From the NCBI GenBank assembly GCA_902826775.1, contig CADEHE010000021.1, forward strand, positions 1-39,833: DNA of 39,833 nucleotides. The letters are read 5' to 3'. The notes under the pieces were generated by a model. That model was given only the letters and a program-made list of their open reading frames with translations. It did not search any database and had not been told where the DNA came from. Shown in pieces: positions 23,055 to 31,582 of the stretch. A program made the translations under genes and the position numbers. Source of the stretch: an uncultured Pseudomonadota bacterium. GTDB taxonomy: Bacteria; Pseudomonadota; Gammaproteobacteria; Burkholderiales; JALYOK01. The stretch's first letter is position 1, and every line of letters starts with the position of its first letter.

Positions 23055-26000
23055 ATGTCATCCAAACAAGACATTGTGAGTTCGCTCACCAAGGAAGAAG
23101 GCGTCGTTCATCTTGGCGGTATCGAGGCACTGGTGCGCCTAACGCTCGATCAGGTGCGTGCCGACGCGCGCCGGGGACTCAAGACCGGCATGTTCGTCTC
23201 GGGCTATCGCGGCTCGCCGGTGGGCATGCTGGACGCCAACTTCATCAAGAACCAGAAGACGCTGCTCGCGAACAACATCCACTTCGTCGACGGTTTGAAC
23301 GAGGATCTGGCGGCGACCGCGGTGTGGGGCACGCAGATGCTGCATACGGTGGGCAAGCCTAAGTTCGACGGTGTGACCGGCATGTGGTACGGCAAAGCGC
23401 CGGGCGTGGACCGCTCCGGCGACGCGCTCAAGCACGCCAACTACACCGGCATCGGCAAGAATGGCGGCGTGCTCGCGATCGCCGGCGATGACCCAAGCTG
23501 CAAGAGTTCCTCGCTGTGCAGCCAGTCCGAACCGATGCTGATGCACGTGGGCATTCCGTCGCTGTATCCGGGCAACGTGCAGGAGATTTTGGACTACGGG
23601 TTGCACGGCTACATGATGTCGCGCCTGTCGGGGCTGTGGGTGGGGATGAAGATCGTCACCAACGTCGCCGACGGCAGCGGCAGCGCCAACGTGGATGCCG
23701 CGCGGTTGAACTTCATCACGCCTGATCTGATGTTCGACGGCAAGCTGTTCACGCCCAACATGAACTTAGGCATGAACGTGCGCGCCGAGGCGCTGGAGAT
23801 GGAGCAGTCGCTCTACACGCGCCGGCTCGAGGTGGCCAAGCGCTATGCAGCGGCCAACAAGTTGAACAACGTCGTGCTCGAAAACCCCGACGCGTGGCTG
23901 GGCATCATCACCTCAGGCAAGACCTACAACGACTTGCGCCAGTGCTTTTTGGAGTTGGGCTTGGACGACGCGGCGCTGCGCCGCTACGGCATCCGCATCC
24001 TCAAGATGGGCATGCTGTCCCCAATGGAGCCGACGGTGGTGCGCGACTTCGCGCGCGGGCTGGAGGAGATCTTCGTCATCGAGGAGAAGCGGCCCTTCCT
24101 AGAGATGTTCGCCAAGAACGTGCTGTACGGCATGGCCAACGCGCCGCGCGTGGTCGGCAAGTTCGACGAGCAAGACAAGGAGCTGCTGCCGCACTACGGC
24201 GAGTTCGAGTCGGATGTTATCGGGCGAGCGCTCACCAAGCGCTTGTCGCAAAAGGCGCGCATCGAATCGGCGGAGGCTTGGCTGAAGCGCGTGGACGAGA
24301 TCCACACGCGCGACAAGCTCGCCACAACGGCGCGTACCGCGTGGTATTGCTTTGGCTGCCCGCATAACAGCTCGACCGTCGCGCCCGAGGGCAGCATCGT
24401 CTCGGCGGGCATCGGCTGCCACACGATGGCGATGTGGATGAACCGCAACGTGGTGATGGGCACGCACATGGGCGCCGAGGGTGCGCAGTGGATCGGCATG
24501 GCACCGTTCACCGACACCAAACACATCTTTCAGAACATGGGCGACGGCACCTACGCCCACAGCGGTAGCCTGGCGATCCGCTACTGCGCGAGCACCAACA
24601 CCAACATCACGTTCAAGCTGCTGCGCAACGCGCACACCTCGATGACCGGGGGCCAGGAGATCGTCGGCGAAGAGCCCGTTGCCAACGTCGTCTCGGACCT
24701 GCTCGCCAACGGCGTCAAGAAAGTCATCGTCACCAGCGACCGGCCCGAGCGCATCACCGGCCTACCCGGCGGCACCGAGGCTTGGCACCGCGACCGGCTC
24801 GATGAAGCGCAGCGCGTGCTGGCCGCCACACCCGGCACCACGGTGCTGGTGCACGACCAGGAATGCGCGGCGGAGTTGCGCCGCGCGCGCAGCCGCGGCA
24901 AGGCCGAGGAGCCGGCGGAAGTCACCGTCATCAACGAGCGCGTGTGCGAAGGCTGCGGCGATTGCGGCGTCAAGTCCAACTGCATGAGCGTCGAGCCGGT
25001 GCAGACCGAGTTCGGCCGCAAGACGCGCATCCACCAGTCCTCGTGCAATAAAGATTTTTCCTGCGTGAAGGGTTTTTGCCCCTCATTTCTGACGATCACA
25101 CCAAACGCGGCGCCGGCCGAAGGCGACGCCAAGAAGAAAAAGAGGAAGGGGCGCATCCCCGCGCTTGAGCGTGAACTGCCGGCGCCGGTCAACAAGATCG
25201 ACGACAGCTTCGGCTTCGGCATTCACGTGATGGGCATCGGCGGCACCGGCTCGGTGACTGTTGTCGCGACCATCGCGAACGCCGCGCGGCTCGAGGGCAA
25301 GCATGTGATCGGCCTCGACCAGACCGGCTTGGCGCAAAAAGGCGGCGCAGTCATCTCCGACATCAAAATTTCCCGCGAGCCGTTCAACGGCTCGAACAAG
25401 ATCACCGATGGCCGAACCGACCTCTACCTCGGCTTCGACATCCTCAACGCCACCGATCCGAAGAATTTGGACAAGTGCTTGCCCGAGCGCACCATCGCGG
25501 TGGTGTCGACCACTAGGACCCCGACCGGGCAGATGATCGCGAACCGCAACAAGGTGTTCCCGATCGTGCAAGACCTCACGTCGGGAATCGATCGCGTCAC
25601 GCGCAAGGAGCACAACGTCTACCTCGACGGCCAAGCGCTGGCCGAGGGTCTGTTTGGCGATGCGATGGCGACGAACAACTTTATGGTGGGCGTGGCGTAC
25701 CAGGCCGGCACGATTCCGCTGAAGTCCGAGTCGATCGAGGCGGCGATCAAGCAGTCAGGCGTGGGGGTCGAGCAGAGCATCGCGGCGTTCCGCTGGGGCC
25801 GTATGGCAATCGTTGATCGCGCGTTCGTGTTGGACGAGATCGCGAAGTACGCGCCGAAGGTCGTGAAACCCGAACTCTCGCCCGCAGCGCGTGCGATCGT
25901 CGATGCAATCGGCGCGCAGGGCGAGACCAAGCGTTTGCTCGAAGTGCGCGTGCCCGATTTGATCGCCTACCAGGACGAGGCCTACGCTAGGCGCTATGCC

Positions 26001-26597
26001 GAGGTGGTCAAGCGCGTCGTCGCTGCTGAGCAGCGAGCTTCGCCCGGGCAGACCGGGCTGGCCGAAGCAGCGGCCCGCTATCTGTGTAAGCTGATGGCCT
26101 ACAAGGACGAGTACGAGGTCGCGCGGTTGCACGCCGAACCAGAGTTCCTGGCCCAGCTCGACGCCATGTTCAAGGACGGCTACACAATCAAGTACAACCT
26201 CGCGCCGCCAACGATCGCCAAACGCGACCCGGCTACTGGACACCTGATCAAGCGTCAGTTCGGCGCATGGATGCTGAGTGCGTTCAAGCTGCTCGCAAAG
26301 TTCAAGGGCCTGCGGGGCGGGGCGCTGGACATCTTCGGCAAGAGCGAGGAGCGCCGCCGTGAACGCCAGCTGATCAATGATTACATTAGCCTGCTCGACG
26401 AGATTGTGACCCAACTCAAACCCGCGAATCACGCCGCCGCCGTGGCCCTGGCGAACGTGCCCGACGAGATCCGTGGCTATGGGCATGTGAAGGAGGAATC
26501 GATCGAGGCCGCGAAGCAGCTCGAGGGCGAACGCTTGGCTGCGTTCCGCAATGCGACCGCGGTGCGCGCGGATCGGCCCGCGCCGGTGGCAGCTTGA
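23055..26597 (+). CDS. Fused indolepyruvate/2-oxoacid:ferredoxin oxidoreductase
   Basis: 1180 residues. Order: transketolase-like pyrimidine-binding domain with GMFVSGYRGSPVGML near residue 50; thiamine-diphosphate domain at about 425-560 with WYCFGCPHNSST, GIGCHTMAMW and GDGTYAHSGSLA; a [4Fe-4S] cysteine region at about 629-675 (CEGCGDCGVKSNC, then CNKDFSCVKGFCPSF); a gamma/catalytic domain from about 720 (GIHVMGIGGTGSVTV, LDQTGLAQKGGAV); and a C-terminal DUF6537-like region at about 935-1140. This is the single-chain form of IorAB-type enzymes, common in betaproteobacteria. They oxidatively decarboxylate aryl- or branched-chain 2-oxoacids to acyl-CoA, reducing ferredoxin. It starts 18 bases after dmpI on the same strand, so it is probably co-transcribed. 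Its substrate in this setting is unknown; it is not part of the textbook meta pathway. Confidence 0.92.
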   Translation: MSSKQDIVSSLTKEEGVVHLGGIEALVRLTLDQVRADARRGLKTGMFVSGYRGSPVGMLDANFIKNQKTLLANNIHFVDGLNEDLAATAVWGTQMLHTVGKPKFDGVTGMWYGKAPGVDRSGDALKHANYTGIGKNGGVLAIAGDDPSCKSSSLCSQSEPMLMHVGIPSLYPGNVQEILDYGLHGYMMSRLSGLWVGMKIVTNVADGSGSANVDAARLNFITPDLMFDGKLFTPNMNLGMNVRAEALEMEQSLYTRRLEVAKRYAAANKLNNVVLENPDAWLGIITSGKTYNDLRQCFLELGLDDAALRRYGIRILKMGMLSPMEPTVVRDFARGLEEIFVIEEKRPFLEMFAKNVLYGMANAPRVVGKFDEQDKELLPHYGEFESDVIGRALTKRLSQKARIESAEAWLKRVDEIHTRDKLATTARTAWYCFGCPHNSSTVAPEGSIVSAGIGCHTMAMWMNRNVVMGTHMGAEGAQWIGMAPFTDTKHIFQNMGDGTYAHSGSLAIRYCASTNTNITFKLLRNAHTSMTGGQEIVGEEPVANVVSDLLANGVKKVIVTSDRPERITGLPGGTEAWHRDRLDEAQRVLAATPGTTVLVHDQECAAELRRARSRGKAEEPAEVTVINERVCEGCGDCGVKSNCMSVEPVQTEFGRKTRIHQSSCNKDFSCVKGFCPSFLTITPNAAPAEGDAKKKKRKGRIPALERELPAPVNKIDDSFGFGIHVMGIGGTGSVTVVATIANAARLEGKHVIGLDQTGLAQKGGAVISDIKISREPFNGSNKITDGRTDLYLGFDILNATDPKNLDKCLPERTIAVVSTTRTPTGQMIANRNKVFPIVQDLTSGIDRVTRKEHNVYLDGQALAEGLFGDAMATNNFMVGVAYQAGTIPLKSESIEAAIKQSGVGVEQSIAAFRWGRMAIVDRAFVLDEIAKYAPKVVKPELSPAARAIVDAIGAQGETKRLLEVRVPDLIAYQDEAYARRYAEVVKRVVAAEQRASPGQTGLAEAAARYLCKLMAYKDEYEVARLHAEPEFLAQLDAMFKDGYTIKYNLAPPTIAKRDPATGHLIKRQFGAWMLSAFKLLAKFKGLRGGALDIFGKSEERRRERQLINDYISLLDEIVTQLKPANHAAAVALANVPDEIRGYGHVKEESIEAAKQLEGERLAAFRNATAVRADRPAPVAA

Positions 26598-26927
26598 GTA
26601 ACGCGCAACGTCGGCGACGCACCGCATTCAGCGCGGCGTCGGGCGCAGTCGGTAGTGGCAAGAATTCGGGAGCTACTTTAGGGCCGCTACGTCAAGAAAC
26701 GGAGAGCAGCTGACAAGGGGTTGCGCAGTGCACACCCCCACCGCGGTTGTAGTTCCGTGACGCTCGGTGGCATTGGCACGACGTCGGCTTAGCCGCGAAT
26801 CTACACCGATGCGCCGCACAACCGTATGCCCGGCCGCGCGGCCACATCAAGATGCTTGTGGACTCTATACAAGGCATATACATGAAATTCTTGTTTTAAC
26901 TCGCCATCATGTAACTACTTGATTTAT
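26598..26927. other. Intergenic stretch between the catabolic cluster and tRNA-Thr
   Basis: 330 bases with no supportable gene. It contains the third, partial copy of the dispersed repeat (26783-26822) and ends in an AT-rich segment next to the tRNA 3' end. I see no convincing terminator for the long operon. Confidence 0.5.
26783..26822 (+). repeat. Dispersed imperfect intergenic repeat, partial copy 3
   Basis: Shares CGGCTT-GCCGCGAATCT, CAC, GATGCGC and GCACAAC with the reverse complement of the left part of 9196-9286. It is shorter and more diverged than the other two copies. Confidence 0.45.
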
Positions 26928-27002
26928 TGGTGCCGGCAGAGAGAATTGAACTCCCGACCAACTGATTACAAATCAGCTGCTCTACCCCTGAGCTATGCCG
27001 GC
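26928..27002 (-). tRNA. tRNA-Thr (anticodon TGT)
   Basis: On the minus strand the gene starts GCCGGCATAGCTCAGG and ends TGCCGGCACCA, so the acceptor stem is complete and CCA is encoded. The anticodon arm is CTGAT-TTGTAAT-CAG-type, with loop TTTGTAA giving anticodon TGT, which reads ACA. The T arm contains GTTCAATTC. It is 75 bases with CCA. It stands between the catabolic cluster and core genes and lies just upstream of sspB on the same strand. Confidence 0.95.
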
Positions 27003-27034
27003 ACGGGAACGGAAAGTGTAAACGTGCGTGCTCG

Positions 27035-27451
27035 TTACTTGATGACCTTGAGATGGCCTTTGCCGCCGGAAGCTGCCGGTGCGGGCGACGGGCTGGGGGG
27101 CGCGGGCGGCTGCGGTTCGACTGTTGTTACTGCCTCGGCTTGCACTTCGAAGACCATTCCTTGCCCGTTTTCGCGCGCGAAAATCGCGGCGACGGAAGTG
27201 ATGGGCACGGAAATCTCGCGTGAGACGCCGTTGAAGCGGGCAGAAAAATGCACGCGTTCATTATCGATCTTCAGATTGCGCGTTGCGACTTGGCTGACAT
27301 TGAGCACGATGTTGCCGTCTTTGACGTACTCGACCGGCACGCGCGCCTGATCATCGACACGCACGTTGATGTACGGGGTCAATCCGTGATCGACGCACCA
27401 CTCGTAGATGGCCCGAATCAAGTACGGTTTGGTGCTTGCCGTGGTGCTCAC
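27035..27451 (-). CDS. sspB: ClpXP protease specificity-enhancing factor SspB
   Basis: 138 residues from a GTG at 27451 (STTASTKPYLIRAIYEWCVD), which is the usual SspB start; the frame is open further upstream to 27505, but that part overlaps sspA. Conserved segments are GLTPYINVRVDD, VPVEYVKDGNIVLNVS and ARFNGVSREISVPITSVAAI. The tail is Pro/Ala-rich and ends GGKGHLKVIK; in E. coli the corresponding end (LRVVK) docks to ClpX. SspB delivers ssrA-tagged proteins to ClpXP. It lies 17 bases after the sspA stop, as in most proteobacteria. Confidence 0.95.
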   Translation of the reverse strand: MSTTASTKPYLIRAIYEWCVDHGLTPYINVRVDDQARVPVEYVKDGNIVLNVSQVATRNLKIDNERVHFSARFNGVSREISVPITSVAAIFARENGQGMVFEVQAEAVTTVEPQPPAPPSPSPAPAASGGKGHLKVIK

Positions 27452-27468
27452 AATGCCGCCGCTGCCGC

Positions 27469-28068
27469 TTACTTGCGCATCGCCTTTTCGGCCGGCGTCA
27501 TACATTCGATGAATGCGGGCCGTGTGAACATGCGCTCGGCGTACTTAAGCAACGGCGCTGCTTGCTTGGGCAGCACGATTTGGTAGTGCTCCAAGCGCCA
27601 TAGCAGCGGCGCAATGGCCACGTCGAGCATCGAGAATTCATCGCCCAGCATGTGCTTTTGCTTGGTGAATACCGGGGCGATCTGCACCAGATTTTCGCGG
27701 ATGATGGCGCGCGCCTTGTCGGCGTTCTTCTCTTTGCCGCTTTCGAGTATCTCGACTTGGCTGAACAGTTCGATCTCGAAGCGATACAAGAAAAGCCGCG
27801 CGCGCGCGCGCATGACTGGATCGGCCGGCATCAACTGCGGGTGCGGAAAGCGCTCGTCGATGTATTCGTTGATGATGTTGGATTCGTAGAGAATCAAATC
27901 GCGCTCAACCAAGATCGGCACGCGGTTGTAGGGATTCATCACCGCGATGTCTTCCGGCTTGTTGAACAAGTCGACGTCGATGATCTGAAAATCCATGCCC
28001 TTTTCGTACAGCACAATGCGGCAGCGCATGCTGAAGGGGCACGTGGTTCCCGAGTACAACGTCATCAT
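27469..28068 (-). CDS. sspA: Stringent starvation protein A
   Basis: 199 residues with a glutathione-S-transferase fold: thioredoxin-like N-terminal domain (TLYSGTTCPFSMRCRIVLYE, then NPYNRVPILVERDLILYES) and an all-helical C-terminal domain (EYIDERFPHPQLMPADP, DEFSMLDVAIAPLLWRLEHY). SspA binds RNA polymerase and helps in stationary-phase and acid survival. It lies in the order petC-sspA-sspB, typical of betaproteobacteria. Confidence 0.96.
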   Translation of the reverse strand: MMTLYSGTTCPFSMRCRIVLYEKGMDFQIIDVDLFNKPEDIAVMNPYNRVPILVERDLILYESNIINEYIDERFPHPQLMPADPVMRARARLFLYRFEIELFSQVEILESGKEKNADKARAIIRENLVQIAPVFTKQKHMLGDEFSMLDVAIAPLLWRLEHYQIVLPKQAAPLLKYAERMFTRPAFIECMTPAEKAMRK

Positions 28069-28101
28069 TTTGTTTTTTCCTTCTTGGTTGCCGCGGTTGG
28101 C

Positions 28102-28965
28102 TTAGTGGATGTCTTTCCAGAATGCGCGCTTCATGGCGTAGGCCAGAGCGAACAAAATCACGAGGTACCCGAGTACCCAAACGCCGGTGCGGAAGCGCTT
28201 GTCTTGCGCAGGCTCGCCCGCCCAAGACAAAAAGTTGACCAGGTCCGCGCTCATTTGATCGTACTCGAGCGCGCTTTTGCTGCCGGCGCTCTTGGCGGCG
28301 AAGTGCTGATGGTGCGAGGCGTGCGCTGGCGCTTCCGCAAGCTTCTCGGTCTTAACTGTTTTTTCGCCGTTCTCGTCGAAGACGGTGACGACCTTCTCGC
28401 CGCCGATGACTTTTTGTGTTTTCTCATCGAGCACGGGCTTTTCTTCGTCGATGGTTAACTCGCGCCCGCCTTGGTATTGATACAGCACGTGCGGCATGCC
28501 GACGTTGGGAAATACCGTGTTGTTCCAACCCGTGGGCCGCGTGCTGTCGCGATAAAAGCCGCGCAAATAAGTGTAAAGCCAGTCTTCCCCACGCGAACGC
28601 GCCACTAAACTGAGATCCGGCGGCGTCGCGCCGAACCATTGCCGTCCCGCGGCCGCGGACATCGTCGTCAGCATGCGCTCGCCGGTCTTCGTGGCGCTGA
28701 ACATGAGGTTCTCTTTGAGCACTGCCTCGCTGATGCCCAGTTCCTGCAGCTTGTTGTAGCGCAGGAAGGAGGCGCCATGGCATCCCATGCAGTGGTTGAC
28801 GAAAAGCGCCGCCCCGCGCTGCAAGGCCACGCGATCATGCAACAGCGACGGCGCGCGATCCAATTGCACGCCCGAAGCCGCTATTGCGGCTACCGGTGCG
28901 CTGAACGCGAGCGCGGTGAGGACTGATCGCATCGCGGTTTTTAGCGATTGCCTCAGTGATTCCAT
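28102..28965 (-). CDS. petC: Cytochrome c1 of the bc1 complex
   Basis: 287 residues. Signal sequence at the start (MRSVLTALAFSAPVAAIAAS), then the haem c site CMGCH at 59-63 (HCMGCHGASFLRYNKLQELG). A later Met-containing GMPHVLYQYQGG probably gives the sixth ligand. A C-terminal membrane anchor (TGVWVLGYLVILFALAYAMK) is followed by a basic end. A charged insert (EEKPVLDEKTQKVIGGEKVV) is usual in betaproteobacteria. The start overlaps the petB stop by 13 bases. Confidence 0.97.
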   Translation of the reverse strand: MESLRQSLKTAMRSVLTALAFSAPVAAIAASGVQLDRAPSLLHDRVALQRGAALFVNHCMGCHGASFLRYNKLQELGISEAVLKENLMFSATKTGERMLTTMSAAAGRQWFGATPPDLSLVARSRGEDWLYTYLRGFYRDSTRPTGWNNTVFPNVGMPHVLYQYQGGRELTIDEEKPVLDEKTQKVIGGEKVVTVFDENGEKTVKTEKLAEAPAHASHHQHFAAKSAGSKSALEYDQMSADLVNFLSWAGEPAQDKRFRTGVWVLGYLVILFALAYAMKRAFWKDIH

Positions 28966-30206
28966 GTCACTCTCCCCGGCTCCGGCTTGGTCTTATCGAT
29001 CTTGGTGTACCAAGGCATCAGGATGAAGAATAAGAAATAAATGACCGTTCCGATGCGCGCCAACAATTGATACAAATCGCTCACCGGTTTGACGCCCAGA
29101 TAGCCGAGAAGAATGAAGTTGACGGCGAAGATGCCGAGCGCCCATTTGTAGAGCGATCCACGGTAGCGGATCGACTTGACTTTGCTGCGATCGAGCCAGG
29201 GCAAGAATACGAATATCACCACGGAAACGCCCATTAGCAGCACGCCGGGGAACTGCGAACCGAGGATTGGCGGCACCGCGCGCAAGATCGAGTAAAACGG
29301 CGTGAAGTACCACACCGGCGCAATGTGATCGGGCGTCTTGAGCGGATCTGCCGGCACAAAATTGTTGTGCTCCAAGAAGTAACCGCCCAGGGTCGGCATG
29401 AAGAAGATCACCGCGCAGAACAGCGCGAGAAACACCACCGTGCCGACGATATCCTTCACCGTGTAGTAGGGGTGGAACGGAATGCCGTCCACCGCGTGGC
29501 CGGTTTTCGGGTCGATGTTTTTCTTGATCTCGATGCCGTCCGGGTTGTTGGAGCCCACCTTGTGCAGGGCAACGATGTGCACGAACACTAATCCCGCGAG
29601 CAGCAGCGGCAACAGAATGACGTGGAACGAGAAGAAGCGATTCAGCGTCGCATCGCCGATCACGTAATCGCCACGAATCCAAACCGAAAGATCAGGGCCG
29701 ATGACCGGGATGGCATCGAACAAGTTGACGATGACCTGCGCGCCCCAGAACGACATCTGTCCCCACGGCAGCAAGTAGCCCATGAACGCTTCCGCCATCA
29801 ACGCCAGGTAGATCACCATGCCGATGATCCACAGCAATTCGCGCGGCTTGCGGTGCGAGCCGTACATCAGCGCGCGGAACATATGCAGATAAACGACGAT
29901 GAAGAAAAATGAGGCGCCCGTCGAATGGATGTAACGGATCAGCCAACCCCAAGGCACTTCGCGCATGATGTACTCGACGCTGGCGAACGCGACCGGGATG
30001 CCGGCGTCGTTGAGCGAGGCGTCCGGCTTGTAATGCATGGTCAAGAAAATCCCGCTCAGGATTTGTATCACCAGCACCAGCAGCGCCAGTGAGCCGAAGT
30101 AGTACCAAAAGTTGAAGTTCTTCGGTGCGTAGTACTCAGCGAGGTGAGCTTTCCACGTCTCGATAAGGGGGAAGCGTTCGTCGATCCAAGTCAGCAGTTT
30201 GTTCAT
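28953..30206 (-). CDS. petB: Cytochrome b of the bc1 complex
   Basis: 417 residues and several membrane helices. Family marks are PKNFNFWYYFGSLALL, the haem-helix segments GWLIRYIHSTGASFFFIVVY and FFSFHVILLPLLLAGLVFVH, the Qo-site EAFMGYLLPWGQMSFWGAQV, and PDHIAPVWYFTPFYS (a PDW/PEW-type loop variant). It carries the two b haems and the quinol oxidation and reduction sites. It starts 3 bases after the petA stop, in the same operon. Confidence 0.97.
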   Translation of the reverse strand: MNKLLTWIDERFPLIETWKAHLAEYYAPKNFNFWYYFGSLALLVLVIQILSGIFLTMHYKPDASLNDAGIPVAFASVEYIMREVPWGWLIRYIHSTGASFFFIVVYLHMFRALMYGSHRKPRELLWIIGMVIYLALMAEAFMGYLLPWGQMSFWGAQVIVNLFDAIPVIGPDLSVWIRGDYVIGDATLNRFFSFHVILLPLLLAGLVFVHIVALHKVGSNNPDGIEIKKNIDPKTGHAVDGIPFHPYYTVKDIVGTVVFLALFCAVIFFMPTLGGYFLEHNNFVPADPLKTPDHIAPVWYFTPFYSILRAVPPILGSQFPGVLLMGVSVVIFVFLPWLDRSKVKSIRYRGSLYKWALGIFAVNFILLGYLGVKPVSDLYQLLARIGTVIYFLFFILMPWYTKIDKTKPEPGRVTWNH

Positions 30207-30209
30207 ACC

Positions 30210-30803
30210 TTAGGCAGTAGTCTCGTCTTCGCCAATAAGGATCGTCGTTTCGGACAGATACTTATGAGGAGGCACTTCCAAATTGGAAGGTGCCGGGGAA
30301 CCCTTGAATACGCGCGCCGCGAGGTCGAAGCGCGAGCCGTGGCACGGACAATAAAAGCCCTCGCCGCCGCCGCGCATTTCCGGGTCGCTGGCTTCGCGCT
30401 TTACCGGCGAGCAGCCCAAGTGCGTACAGATGCCCACCGCCACGAACACTTCGGGCTTGAGTGAGCGCGTCACCGCGTCCAATTTAGCGGGCTGTTTCGA
30501 CGCCTTCGATTCCGGGTCCGCCAGGACATCGCTCTGCGCGGATTTCTTGACTTCGTCGATCATCTGCGCGGTGCGGTGCATGATCCATACCGGTTTGCCG
30601 CGCCATTCGACGGTGGTCATGGTGCCCGGGGTGAGCTTGGAGATATCCACTTCGACCGGCGCGCCGGCCGCTTTGGCCCGGTCGCTGGGCGACATGCTGC
30701 TCACAAACGGCACCGCGACCGCGACAGCGCCAACGGCGCCGACAGCGGAGGTGGCAATGACCAGACGGCGTCTGGTTGAATCTTCTACTGGTGGTTTGGC
30801 CAT
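30210..30803 (-). CDS. petA: Rieske iron-sulphur subunit of the bc1 complex
   Basis: 197 residues from the ATG at 30803 (MAKPPVEDSTRRRLVIATSA). This start gives the usual short N-terminus with a twin-arginine motif directly before the membrane helix; an upstream ATG at 30842 would add 13 atypical residues. The [2Fe-2S] site is CTHLGC...CPCHGS with the two Cys-His pairs intact. A minus-strand TAAAAT (30845-30850) at a suitable distance could be the -10 of the petABC promoter. Confidence 0.96.
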   Translation of the reverse strand: MAKPPVEDSTRRRLVIATSAVGAVGAVAVAVPFVSSMSPSDRAKAAGAPVEVDISKLTPGTMTTVEWRGKPVWIMHRTAQMIDEVKKSAQSDVLADPESKASKQPAKLDAVTRSLKPEVFVAVGICTHLGCSPVKREASDPEMRGGGEGFYCPCHGSRFDLAARVFKGSPAPSNLEVPPHKYLSETTILIGEDETTA

Positions 30804-30899
30804 GTGATTGTCTGCTGGACAGCTCGTTGACAAAAAAGCCATTCATTTTACCGCATCGGCCCTGCAAAATTAAAGGGTTGCGCCCAGTTGCGCTATGTG

Positions 30900-30929
30900 T
30901 TGACGCGCTAACTCATTGTTCCGTATAGT
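30900..30929 (+). promoter_or_regulatory. Putative sigma-70 promoter of mscL
   Basis: TTGACG (30900-30905), an 18-base spacer and TATAGT (30924-30929) form a good -35/-10 pair about 60 bases before the mscL start, in the divergent spacer between petA and mscL. Confidence 0.6.
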
Positions 30930-30989
30930 GCGCGGGCCCGCGTCGGGCGAAGAAACAGACCAACAAGGCAACCAAAGGAGACTGTGCTC

Positions 30990-31412
30990 ATGGGGATGAT
31001 GCAAGAATTCAAGGAATTCGCGATAAAAGGCAACGTTATGGATCTCGCGGTGGGCGTGATCATCGGGGGAGCGTTCGGTAAGATCGTCGATTCCCTGGTG
31101 AAAGACATCATCATGCCGATCGTGGGCAAGATCTTCGGCGGTTTGGACTTCAGCAATTTCTTTATCAAGCTGGCCGAGGGGCCAGCGGGCATTCCGCAAA
31201 CCTACGCTGATTTGACCAAAGCCGGCGTACCGCTATTCGCATATGGCAACTTCATTACGATCTTGATTAACTTCTTGATCTTGGCGTTCATTATTTTCCA
31301 GATGGTGAAAGCGATGAATCGCATGAAGCGCGAGAAACCCTCCGGCCCGCCACCCGCGCCGCCCGAAGACATCACCCTGTTGCGCGAGATTCGCGACGCG
31401 CTCAAGCGCTAA
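30990..31412 (+). CDS. mscL: Large-conductance mechanosensitive channel MscL
   Basis: 140 residues. I chose the ATG at 30990 because AAAGGAG (30974-30980) lies 9 bases before it; GTG 30984 is too close and ATG 30996 too far. The sequence has the amphipathic N-helix (MMQEFKEFAIKGN), the first membrane helix lining the pore (VMDLAVGVIIGGAFGKIVDS), the periplasmic loop, the second helix (YGNFITILINFLILAFIIFQ) and a charged C-terminal bundle (DITLLREIRDALKR). It opens under membrane tension during osmotic downshock. Confidence 0.97.
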   Translation: MGMMQEFKEFAIKGNVMDLAVGVIIGGAFGKIVDSLVKDIIMPIVGKIFGGLDFSNFFIKLAEGPAGIPQTYADLTKAGVPLFAYGNFITILINFLILAFIIFQMVKAMNRMKREKPSGPPPAPPEDITLLREIRDALKR

Positions 31413-31433
31413 GCGGTTTCCCGGCCATGCCAA

Positions 31434-31462
31434 GCGGCCCGCAGTAATTTGCGGGCCGTTTT
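31434..31462 (+). terminator. Rho-independent terminator of mscL
   Basis: CGGCCCGCA (31435-31443) pairs with TGCGGGCCG (31450-31458) across a 6-base loop and is followed by TTTT. It lies 22 bases after the mscL stop. Confidence 0.85.
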
Positions 31463-31539
31463 CGTTTCCGCAGCCGGCGCTGGCCGCTTCTCATCCTTTT
31501 CGATGGGCCCTGGAATCAATCTAAATTTCTGGCAACGGG

Positions 31540-31545
31540 TATAAT
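31540..31545 (+). promoter_or_regulatory. Putative -10 element of the HtrA gene
   Basis: A perfect TATAAT, preceded by CGGG, lies 38 bases before the HtrA start. No good -35 hexamer is seen at 17 bases, so an extended or activated promoter is possible. Confidence 0.5.
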
Positions 31546-31582
31546 CGCGGTTCCGTAGCTCTTTGAAGTTCTTGTTTATTTA

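Noticed and set aside
26919..27350. Open frame over the tRNA-Thr
   Set aside because: Its first part is the translated complement of the tRNA and the rest is antisense to sspB.
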